From: Chloroflexi bacterium RBG_16_57_11 | Lineage (GTDB): Bacteria; Chloroflexota; Anaerolineae; Anaerolineales; UBA4823 | Assembly (NCBI GenBank): GCA_001795165.1 | Contig: MGNS01000054.1 | Coordinates: 1-15,982, forward strand | Length of the DNA: 15,982 nucleotides | Reading direction: 5' to 3' | In this document: positions 1 to 5,434 of the stretch, one piece after another | Layout of the letters: each line of letters starts with the position of its first letter | How positions within the stretch are numbered: the first letter of the stretch is position 1 | Notes under the pieces: generated by a model | What the model was told of the DNA's origin: nothing | The model's database searches: none | What the model saw: only the letters and a program-made list of their open reading frames with translations | Made by a program: the position numbers and the translations under genes

Positions 1-911
1 GTGGATGGTGATCCTGAGCCTACCTGGGTAGGAGGGGAGTAACCCGGCTCTGGATTGGGGGCGGCAACGGGTTGAACAACTGCAGCCGGCTGCTGTGCCA
101 TTGCGGTTAACACCCTCCCCAATTGGTCGGCAGTTCGATAGCGAGAGGCTGGCTCCTTCGCCAGAATTTTGAGCAACACCTGTTCCAGCGAGATAGAGAG
201 CGATGGGTTAAACCGGCGTGGCGACGGGGGCAAGGATTCGCGATGCAAACGGGCCAGCTCGTCGGCGGTGGAGGCGATGAAAGGCAACCGCCCGGTGAGC
301 ATTTCGTAGAGCACAACGCCGAGCGAATAGACATCCGAAGCTGGTGACGGGGCCATGCCAGTAGCCTGTTCAGGCGAGAAGTATTGCGGTGATCCCCAGA
401 CCACATCGCTCTGCTCATCCGGTGAGATGCTCGCCATCAGCCGGGCAATTCCGAAATCGACGACCTTAAGCCGGTTATCCGGTGTGACCAGCATGTTCTG
501 AGGCTTGATGTCGCAATGCACCAAACCGGCCCGGTGCGCGTAGCCGATACCGGTGCAGGCTTGTGTGATCAATTCAAGCGTTTCGGCAGAGCTAAAATGG
601 TCGCGCTCTTTGAGCAATTTCTTCAAGTCACTACCGGGCACGAACTCCATGACAATGAATAGCTGATCAGAAAATAGCCCAAAGTCGTGAACCGTGACGA
701 TGTTGGGGTGGGAAAGGTTGGCCGCGGCCTTTGCCTCTTGATGGAACCGCTGCCGGAACGAAGGGTCATTCGAAAAATCTTTACGCAGGATCTTGATCGC
801 GACGGTTCGCTCGAGAGTCAGGTCGTGTGCTCGATAGACCATCGCCATCCCGCCGGTACCGAGGCGTTCTTGTAATTGATAACGGTTGTTTAAAATAACA
901 GGTGCGTTCAT
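1..911 (-). CDS. Hanks-type serine/threonine protein kinase, N-terminal part (runs off left edge)
   Basis: Translating the minus strand from the ATG at 911 gives 303 residues with no stop up to the window edge, so the C terminus is missing. A complete kinase domain spans about residues 11-275. It has a glycine loop (GTGGMAMVYRA, from residue 18), ATP-binding Lys40 in VAIKIL, the catalytic loop HCDIKPQN with Asp134, DFG at 152-154, SPEQ in the activation segment and SDVYSLG. The arginine normally before the catalytic Asp is Cys133, so this is a non-RD kinase. After the domain comes a Pro/Ala/Gln-rich stretch that looks like a linker; a membrane segment or sensor domain may follow outside the window. 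The gene is divergent from the Ca2+/H+ antiporter gene. No Shine-Dalgarno precedes the ATG, and a -10 element lies only 12 bases upstream. The kinase assignment is secure; the substrate is unknown. Confidence 0.93.
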   Translation of the reverse strand, partial: MNAPVILNNRYQLQERLGTGGMAMVYRAHDLTLERTVAIKILRKDFSNDPSFRQRFHQEAKAAANLSHPNIVTVHDFGLFSDQLFIVMEFVPGSDLKKLLKERDHFSSAETLELITQACTGIGYAHRAGLVHCDIKPQNMLVTPDNRLKVVDFGIARLMASISPDEQSDVVWGSPQYFSPEQATGMAPSPASDVYSLGVVLYEMLTGRLPFIASTADELARLHRESLPPSPRRFNPSLSISLEQVLLKILAKEPASRYRTADQLGRVLTAMAQQPAAVVQPVAAPNPEPGYSPPTQVGSGSPS

Positions 912-923
912 AGCGTGCAGTTT

Positions 924-932
924 ATTATACCA
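924..932 (-). promoter_or_regulatory. Extended -10 promoter of the left-edge kinase gene
   Basis: On the minus strand this reads TGGTATAAT, a perfect TATAAT with the TGn extension. No convincing -35 hexamer lies 16-18 bases upstream, as expected for an extended -10 promoter. The hexamer ends 12 bases before the ATG at 911, so the transcript would start about 5 bases before the start codon and carry almost no leader. Confidence 0.6.
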
Positions 933-993
933 AGCTCGCTGCTATGTTCTATGAATGACCTTGATCTTAGCTTTCAGGAATAGAAAAATGGGT

Positions 994-999
994 TAAAAT
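994..999 (+). promoter_or_regulatory. Possible -10 element for the antiporter gene
   Basis: The 147-bp divergent gap 912-1058 must hold promoters for both directions. On the plus strand TAAAAT at 994-999 is the best -10 candidate, 59 bases before the ATG at 1059. A -35 is poor (CTTTCA at 971-976 with a 17-base spacer). The call is weak; nothing else recognisable is seen in this gap apart from the minus-strand promoter. Confidence 0.3.
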
Positions 1000-1043
1000 C
1001 GTGGGCGGTGTTCCGGGTAATCGAATCGTTTGGGCTAACTTCC

Positions 1044-1050
1044 AGAAGGG
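1044..1050 (+). promoter_or_regulatory. Shine-Dalgarno deciding the antiporter start
   Basis: AGAAGGG lies 8 bases before the ATG at 1059. It favours that start over the in-frame GTG at 1008, which has no Shine-Dalgarno and would add 17 residues unlike the family N terminus. Confidence 0.7.
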
Positions 1051-1058
1051 TAACGGTG

Positions 1059-2183
1059 ATGAAAATAGTCGGCAAGTTTTTTCGGGAACAGCCTGTCAAC
1101 CTCTTATTGCTCGCTCTACCTCTGGCAATCCTGGCCGAAATCGGGGGCCGGGGGGAGATGTGGGGGTTTGCTTTATCTTCCCTGGCGATTATCCCGCTGG
1201 CGGGCCTGATTGGCATGTCCACCGAGGCTTTGACCGTCTATACCGGCCCGCGATTGGGTGGCTTGCTTAACGCCACCCTGGGTAATGCTGCAGAGCTGAT
1301 CATTACTATTGTGGCTATCCGCGAGGGTTTGCTCGAGCTGGTCAAAGCATCGATCACAGGCTCGATCCTGGGGAACATCCTGTTGGTCATGGGGATGTCT
1401 ATGCTTATGGGTGGGCTGCGCAACGGAATTCAACGCTTCGACGCTCGGCATGCCAGCCGCAGCGCGATCCTGTTGATGCTTTCGGTGATCGCTTTGCTGG
1501 TGCCTTCGGTGCTGAGCAGCTCCATCGGCCCAACCGACAGCGTGCAGGTGGAGACGCTCAGCCTGGGCGTGGCGGTTATCATGATTATTCTATATGCCTC
1601 AGCCTTGTTCTTCAGCTTCCGAGATACCAACGGGCTGGTTGCTGAAGCAATTACCACGGAGACGCCCAAGGTACGCCATTTAGAACACGGCGTCGAGGTA
1701 TCTGCAGAGCCCACGTCCCATTGGTCCTTGCGGACGTCGTTGATTATGCTCGTCCTGTCGACCTCAGGTGTGGTGGTGATGAGTGAAATCCTGGTGGGTG
1801 TGGTTGAGCCCGTGGTAGCCAGCCTGGGGGTTTCGGAATTCTTCCTGGGCATCATCCTGATACCGTTGATCGGAAACGTTGCCGAACATCTGGTGGCAGT
1901 AAAGATGGCTATTCAAAACCAGATGGATCTTAGTGTGGAAATCGCGGTTGCCTCCAGCCTGCAGATTGCCCTGTTTGTTGCTCCGGCCCTGGTATTTATC
2001 AGCCTGGTGATAGGCAATCCGTTACAATTGATATTTAATGAATTCGAGCTCCTGGCGCTCATCGTTGGCGTGCTGAGCACGGTGATGATCAGCATGGATG
2101 GCGAGTCAAACTGGCTGGAAGGGGCGGAGTTGTTGGCCGTATACCTGATCTTGGCTCTGGCCTTCTTTTTATTACCGGTATAA
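1059..2183 (+). CDS. cax: Calcium/proton antiporter, CAX family
   Basis: This 374-residue, highly hydrophobic protein should exchange cytoplasmic Ca2+ for protons across the inner membrane. It shows the two inverted repeats of the Ca2+/cation antiporter superfamily. The first carries GNAAELIITIVA (about 75-86) followed by SITGSILGNILLVMG (98-112). The second carries GNVAEHLVAVKMA (272-284) followed by VASSLQIALFVAPALV (297-312). Glu79 and Glu276 are the expected ion-binding acidic residues. A charged loop at about 188-225 (ETPKVRHLEHGVEVSAEP) separates the halves. About eleven membrane segments can be counted. The length fits bacterial CAX proteins. The SH3-like gene starts 6 bases after the stop, so the two are probably co-transcribed. 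The CAX family is clear; cation preference is inferred from the family. Confidence 0.92.
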   Translation: MKIVGKFFREQPVNLLLLALPLAILAEIGGRGEMWGFALSSLAIIPLAGLIGMSTEALTVYTGPRLGGLLNATLGNAAELIITIVAIREGLLELVKASITGSILGNILLVMGMSMLMGGLRNGIQRFDARHASRSAILLMLSVIALLVPSVLSSSIGPTDSVQVETLSLGVAVIMIILYASALFFSFRDTNGLVAEAITTETPKVRHLEHGVEVSAEPTSHWSLRTSLIMLVLSTSGVVVMSEILVGVVEPVVASLGVSEFFLGIILIPLIGNVAEHLVAVKMAIQNQMDLSVEIAVASSLQIALFVAPALVFISLVIGNPLQLIFNEFELLALIVGVLSTVMISMDGESNWLEGAELLAVYLILALAFFLLPV

Positions 2184-2189
2184 TAACTC

Positions 2190-2699
2190 ATGCCCAAGCG
2201 TCGGACGGCGGTCCCTCCGGAATATCTGGCAAGCCTGATCAACCTGCGTGTGATTGGCGGCGCATTTGTCGTTGCCAGCTGTATGTTGTTGACTCTTCTG
2301 GGTCTTCTCTGGGCCACGCGATCTGCAAGCCCGGCTGGTATTCAATCTACCGCAGTCATGAACCTGATCCCCGCCGAAACCATGGCTGCCCCCGGCCGGG
2401 AATCGCCTGGCTCCACCGGACTGACCCAGACCGTGCCGCCTTCACCACCACCCGGGGTCATCGCGGTTGGCGCTTATGTACAGATTAAAGGTACTGCAGG
2501 CTCTGGCCTGCGCTTTCGCGAACAACCCGGCCTGGAAGCACCGGTGTTACTGCTTGGTGCAGAGGCAGAAGTTTTCCAGGTTAAAGAAGGGCCGCAGGAT
2601 GCGGATGGCTATGTCTGGTGGTATCTGGTCGGACCTTACGATCCGGCGCGGCATGGCTGGGCAGTAGCGAATTATCTGGAAGTCGTTCAAAATCCCTGA
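2190..2699 (+). CDS. Membrane-anchored protein with SH3-like domain
   Basis: The 169-residue protein has a short basic N terminus (PKRR), one membrane segment at about 21-43, and a Pro/Ser/Thr-rich linker at about 47-90. It ends in an SH3b-like domain at about 92-166, with the pattern GLRFREQPG, then a turn-rich strand, WWYLVG and HGWAVANYLE. The likely topology is an N-terminal anchor with the SH3 domain outside the cytoplasm, where such domains usually bind cell-wall peptides or ligands. It follows the antiporter by 6 bases with no visible Shine-Dalgarno, so translation may depend on coupling. The partner and function are unknown; the fold call rests on the GLRFRxxPG and GWAVANYL motifs. 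Confidence 0.75.
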   Translation: MPKRRTAVPPEYLASLINLRVIGGAFVVASCMLLTLLGLLWATRSASPAGIQSTAVMNLIPAETMAAPGRESPGSTGLTQTVPPSPPPGVIAVGAYVQIKGTAGSGLRFREQPGLEAPVLLLGAEAEVFQVKEGPQDADGYVWWYLVGPYDPARHGWAVANYLEVVQNP

Positions 2700-2713
2700 G
2701 TGTTGTCGAGCTT

Positions 2714-2770
2714 CTTGAGTACGCTAAAGCTACTTGAGTACGCTCAAGCCACTTGAGTACGCTCAAGCCA
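2714..2770 (+). repeat. Three tandem 19-bp hairpin repeats
   Basis: Three head-to-tail units lie at 2714-2732, 2733-2751 and 2752-2770. The second and third are identical (CTTGAGTACGCTCAAGCCA); the first differs at two positions. Each unit can fold into CTTGAG-TACG-CTCAAG, a 6-bp stem with a UACG tetraloop, and the first unit has one mismatch in its stem. The array fills the 3' leader between the SH3-like gene stop and the DUF971 start. A much weaker fourth copy (11 of 19 matches) may cover 2695-2713, including the stop codon. Possible roles are mRNA processing, attenuation or binding of a dimeric protein; none is shown by the sequence. Confidence 0.85.
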
Positions 2771-2773
2771 AAT

Positions 2774-2777
2774 GAGG
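2774..2777 (+). promoter_or_regulatory. Shine-Dalgarno deciding the DUF971 start
   Basis: GAGG lies 6 bases before the ATG at 2784. It overlaps the alternative in-frame ATG at 2772, which itself follows the hairpin array and has no Shine-Dalgarno. This favours 2784. Confidence 0.55.
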
Positions 2778-2783
2778 TTCTTG

Positions 2784-3125
2784 ATGAGTGAAATCAGACC
2801 TACCGGTATAACCGCCAATCGCCAGAATGGTAATCTGGCCGTGACCTGGAACGATGGACACCACAGCCTGTATCCCCTCTCTTTATTGCGCTATGCTTGC
2901 CCATGCGCGGAGTGCCGTGGCGGGCATGAAAACATGGGAAGTGATCCTGACCCTGAATGGTTTACCCGACCTCCGGATGATTCACCGGCCACGCACCTGC
3001 GCAATATCGAAGCGGTAGGAGCATACGCCATCACGATTGAATGGGAAGATGGCCATCATTTTGGCATCTATAACTGGAAATTCTTGCGAGCGTTATGCCC
3101 GTGCCCGGATTGTCGTACGAGCTAA
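2784..3125 (+). CDS. DUF971 (GBBH-like N-terminal domain) protein with two CxCxxC motifs
   Basis: The 113-residue single-domain protein has an internal duplication. Residues 24-45 (DGHH, then LLRYACPCAECR) are mirrored by 89-111 (DGHH, then FLRALCPCPDCR). Each half ends in CPCxxC (Cys39/41/44 and Cys105/107/110), which suggests metal binding. The family is DUF971, the domain found at the N terminus of gamma-butyrobetaine hydroxylases and at the C terminus of HCF101/Mrp-type iron-sulfur carrier proteins. Here it stands alone, so a role in iron-sulfur or metal handling is inference only. It is on the same strand as the antiporter and SH3-like genes but is separated from them by the hairpin repeats. 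An alternative start at 2772 would add MRFL. Confidence 0.82.
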   Translation: MSEIRPTGITANRQNGNLAVTWNDGHHSLYPLSLLRYACPCAECRGGHENMGSDPDPEWFTRPPDDSPATHLRNIEAVGAYAITIEWEDGHHFGIYNWKFLRALCPCPDCRTS

Positions 3126-3157
3126 TACTCTTATTTGGTTGAAATCCGATTTGCCTG

Positions 3158-3180
3158 GCGGGCGCATGCCATGCGCCCGC
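3158..3180. terminator. Strong hairpin between converging genes
   Basis: A perfect 10-bp GC-rich stem (GCGGGCGCAT / ATGCGCCCGC) closes a 3-base loop. It lies 33 bases after the DUF971 stop and 34 bases beyond the NarL-type regulator stop on the other strand. Neither side has a T tract, so it may act as a transcript 3'-end stabiliser or a Rho-assisted terminator for both directions rather than a classical intrinsic terminator. Confidence 0.65.
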
Positions 3181-3213
3181 TACGACTTTCAGCGGATAGC
3201 AAGGTATCCCGGA

Positions 3214-3879
3214 CTATAGATAATCTCGCAAGTTGTGCTCCACGGCGTAGGCTGCAGCTTCGGCGCGGTTGCTCACACCGAGCTTGGAGAGAATGCTGCT
3301 GACATAGTTGCGCACAGTGCCTTCGCCTAGAAACAAGGCTTTGGCAATCTCCCGGTTGGTTTTGCCCTCTGACACCAATAGCAAGACGTGTTTCTCTTGT
3401 TGGGTCAATGCGGAAAAGGCAGAGGCCTCCTCTTCTTTGGCTGCCTTGCGCACCTCTTGAAAGATGCGCTGGGTTACTGCTGGGTCAAGCAGGGCTTCAC
3501 CTCTCCCTACAGCTTCGATCGCCTTGACCAGGTCTTCGCCCCCGATTTGCTTCAGAACATAACCGGCTGCGCCGGCGCGGATTGCCGAGAACAGCATTTC
3601 ATCCTCGGCGTACGAGGTGAGCATGATTACTTTCGAGTCGGGAAATCTTTCGGAGATTTCCTCACAGGCTTCAATTCCGGAGCCACCTGGTAAGCGGATG
3701 TCCATTACAACAACATCGGGCTGAAGGGCTTCAACCTTCTCAACTGCTTCATGTGCGGTGCTGGCCTCCGCAACCACTTCGAAGTTCGGGTGACGCTCAA
3801 GGAGCGCTTTCAACCCTAAACGCACAATCTCATGATCATCAACCAATAAAATGCGCTGTTTGGTGCCTTTATTCTCCAT
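3214..3879 (-). CDS. NarL/FixJ-family response regulator (DevR-like)
   Basis: A 221-residue transcription regulator. The receiver domain (about 8-125) has acidic residues Asp14/Asp15, phosphoacceptor Asp60 in VVVMDIRLPGGSG, Thr88 and Lys110. A linker follows, then a LuxR-type helix-turn-helix at about 156-218 (LTQQEKHVLLLVSEGKTNREIAKAL, in part, and GEGTVRNYVSSILSKLGV). It resembles DevR/DosR-type regulators. An AGAGGAA Shine-Dalgarno precedes the ATG at 3879. The start overlaps the end of the OmpR-type gene by 11 bases, so the two are translationally coupled. It is the last gene of the operon. No histidine kinase is encoded nearby, so its phosphodonor is unknown; control by the operon's Ser/Thr kinase is possible but unproven. 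Confidence 0.92.
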   Translation of the reverse strand: MENKGTKQRILLVDDHEIVRLGLKALLERHPNFEVVAEASTAHEAVEKVEALQPDVVVMDIRLPGGSGIEACEEISERFPDSKVIMLTSYAEDEMLFSAIRAGAAGYVLKQIGGEDLVKAIEAVGRGEALLDPAVTQRIFQEVRKAAKEEEASAFSALTQQEKHVLLLVSEGKTNREIAKALFLGEGTVRNYVSSILSKLGVSNRAEAAAYAVEHNLRDYL

Positions 3880-4627
3880 GATTGGTTTCCTCTGGCGATT
3901 CTCCTGGTTTCTGGCGACGGAAGTCTACGAAGCGGTAGCCAATGCCCCTTTCGGTGAGGATATATTTCGGGTTCGTGGGGTCTTCCTCTAACTTCTTCCG
4001 CAGGTAATTGATATACAAACGTACATAATGTGGCTCATCGCGATATTCATATCCCCAAACTTTGGTGAGAATTTGATCGTGTGTAACCACCCAGCCTGCA
4101 TTTTGAACCAGATGGTACAGTAGCCTATATTCCGTCGGTCGGAGCTTCACCAGCTTATCATCTACCCATACTTCCCGCCGGTCGAAATCCATTTTAAGAT
4201 GCTCATCCACCTCGATCAAGCCGTGCATGGTCGCAGTGGGGGTTTCTGTGCGCCGCAGCACGGCCTTAACTCGACTGACCAGCTCGCGCGGGCTAAACGG
4301 CTTGGTGATGTAGTCATCCGCCCCAAGCTCCAGTCCGCGCACACGATCATCTTCCTCGCCTTTCGCTGTCAGCATGATCACCGGCACGCTGCTGACCTCA
4401 CGGATGATCTTGAGCACTTCGAAGCCGTCCAGGTCGGGCATCATCACATCCAGGAGCACAAGGTCGGGTAGGTTGCTGCGTACTCTGTTAATGGCTTGTG
4501 TCCCGTTATAAGCATCCGTCACGCGAAATCCGTCATGCTCAAGGTTGAGGCGGATGAAACGAACCATACGCTCTTCGTCATCGACGACCAGGATACGACG
4601 GCCTTTGAATAGAGTATCTGGGGGCAT
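3869..4627 (-). CDS. OmpR/PhoB-family response regulator
   Basis: A 252-residue winged-helix regulator. The receiver domain (about 10-125) contains DDE at 16-18, phosphoacceptor Asp60 in LVLLDVMMPDLDG, Thr87 and Lys109 in the ITKPF motif. The C-terminal winged helix (about 137-234) shows LRPTEYRLLYHLVQNAG, VWGYEYRDEPHYVRLYI and the wing TERGIGYRF. I chose the ATG at 4627: GGGAG lies 7 bases upstream and the preceding stop is 4 bases away. The alternative ATG at 4651 would add 8 residues and overlap the upstream gene by 20 bases. It is coupled to the NarL-type gene by an 11-base overlap. Two regulators of different families side by side without a sensor kinase is unusual. Confidence 0.93.
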   Translation of the reverse strand: MPPDTLFKGRRILVVDDEERMVRFIRLNLEHDGFRVTDAYNGTQAINRVRSNLPDLVLLDVMMPDLDGFEVLKIIREVSSVPVIMLTAKGEEDDRVRGLELGADDYITKPFSPRELVSRVKAVLRRTETPTATMHGLIEVDEHLKMDFDRREVWVDDKLVKLRPTEYRLLYHLVQNAGWVVTHDQILTKVWGYEYRDEPHYVRLYINYLRKKLEEDPTNPKYILTERGIGYRFVDFRRQKPGESPEETNHGE

Positions 4628-4631
4628 CACT

Positions 4632-4874
4632 TCACTCCCGAACGAAGCCAATGATCTCTTCTTCTTCCCCTTCGCTCAGCACTTCAATGAAGTGGATACG
4701 CTCTATCGGCCAGTAAACGGTAAGCACATTTTCAGCCAGGTAATGGATGTCCTTTCCATCTAAACGACGGGGATTTTTTATCACGACCATGGTGTCGCTT
4801 GGACTGGGTAACACCTCAGTTTCGCCAACGACTGGGTCTGAATTTTCTATGTGAACCACTAGTGTGTAAGGCAC
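4632..4874 (-). CDS. Conserved-looking 80-residue acidic-tailed protein, function unknown
   Basis: I do not recognise a named family. The protein starts with a strand-like segment (PYTLVVHIENSDPV) and contains TMVVIKNPRRLDGKDIHYL and VYWPIERIHFIEVL. It ends with an acidic stretch (EGEEEEIIGF). The pattern suggests a small beta-rich cytoplasmic domain with no signal or membrane segment and no cysteines. It is a real gene: it has a GTG start with GGAGG 5 bases upstream, and it sits between the FHA gene (38-bp gap) and the OmpR-type gene (4-bp gap) in the same direction. Its position before the two regulators suggests a role in their signalling, perhaps as a binding partner. That is inference. 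Confidence 0.75.
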   Translation of the reverse strand: MPYTLVVHIENSDPVVGETEVLPSPSDTMVVIKNPRRLDGKDIHYLAENVLTVYWPIERIHFIEVLSEGEEEEIIGFVRE

Positions 4875-4879
4875 GCCAG

Positions 4880-4884
4880 CCTCC
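4880..4884 (-). promoter_or_regulatory. Shine-Dalgarno supporting a GTG start
   Basis: GGAGG lies 5 bases before the GTG at 4874, the only plausible start of the 80-residue protein. There is no upstream in-frame ATG that fits. Confidence 0.7.
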
Positions 4885-4912
4885 GTTCGTTCTGCCTTTC
4901 AATTTTACAGTA

Positions 4913-5425
4913 TTATCGATTGCGGAGTAATAACTGAATTTTAAATTTTCCTAGGGTAATGATATCTCCATGTTTTACCGGACAAGGGATGTGGGGCGTG
5001 ATTTGCATGCCATTCACACGTGTTCCGTTTGCCGAACCCAGATCTGTGACCGTCACGAGATCTTCGATCATCCGAATCGACGCATGCAGGCGTGATACAC
5101 CAGCTTCGTAAGCTTTATAGGGCGTCAAATCGATATCCGGTACCACCGGTTGGCCCTCGCTTACCCGTCCCAGGGTGACCTCGTTCAGGCTGGATAGTGG
5201 AAGACAATCTCCGGTGTTGATAATGCTCAAAGAGATCAAAGTGTCAGAATTTACGACTGATTCCGGGGCGCTCTTCATGTCGATCTTCTTGGCCCTCAGT
5301 TTTGAGGTCGTCATACGCACGAGGCTGGTGGGTACTCCTTGTGCATAGATGAGTTGCACACCGCATTCGCTGCAGAATATCGCCCCCAGCATTTCTTTAT
5401 GCAAGCAGTTTTGGCACAAGATCAT
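4913..5425 (-). CDS. Zinc-ribbon/FHA-domain protein
   Basis: The 170-residue protein begins with a short zinc ribbon (Cys4, Cys7, Cys18, Cys21: CQNC, then CSEC). A linker of about 45 residues follows, then an FHA domain at about 78-168. The FHA phosphothreonine-binding residues are present: LGR at 85-87, SRLHA at 111-115 and GSANGTRVNG at 130-139. FHA domains bind phosphothreonine, so this is the likely reader of the operon's kinase, which lies three genes upstream. Its gene starts 9 bases after the stop of the J/vWA gene; the GAGGAG Shine-Dalgarno includes the last codons of that gene, with a rather long 12-base spacing. No membrane segment is seen, so it should be cytoplasmic. The domains are clear; the client protein is unknown. 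Confidence 0.9.
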   Translation of the reverse strand: MILCQNCLHKEMLGAIFCSECGVQLIYAQGVPTSLVRMTTSKLRAKKIDMKSAPESVVNSDTLISLSIINTGDCLPLSSLNEVTLGRVSEGQPVVPDIDLTPYKAYEAGVSRLHASIRMIEDLVTVTDLGSANGTRVNGMQITPHIPCPVKHGDIITLGKFKIQLLLRNR

Positions 5426-5434
5426 CGCTTACAC

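Noticed and set aside
107..418. 103-codon minus-strand open frame near the left edge
   Set aside because: It overlaps the kinase reading frame, which has all catalytic motifs; this frame has no recognisable domain.
1008..1058. Upstream GTG start for the antiporter
   Set aside because: It has no Shine-Dalgarno and would add 17 residues. The ATG at 1059 has AGAAGGG at good spacing.
2714..2770. CRISPR-like array
   Set aside because: The 19-bp units are directly adjacent with no spacers and only three copies, and no cas gene is present. It is a simple tandem repeat.
4902..4930. Internal promoter before the 80-residue gene (TAAAAT on the minus strand)
   Set aside because: The hexamer 17 bases upstream (TTACTC) matches the -35 consensus at only two positions. 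The 38-bp gap can be explained without a promoter.
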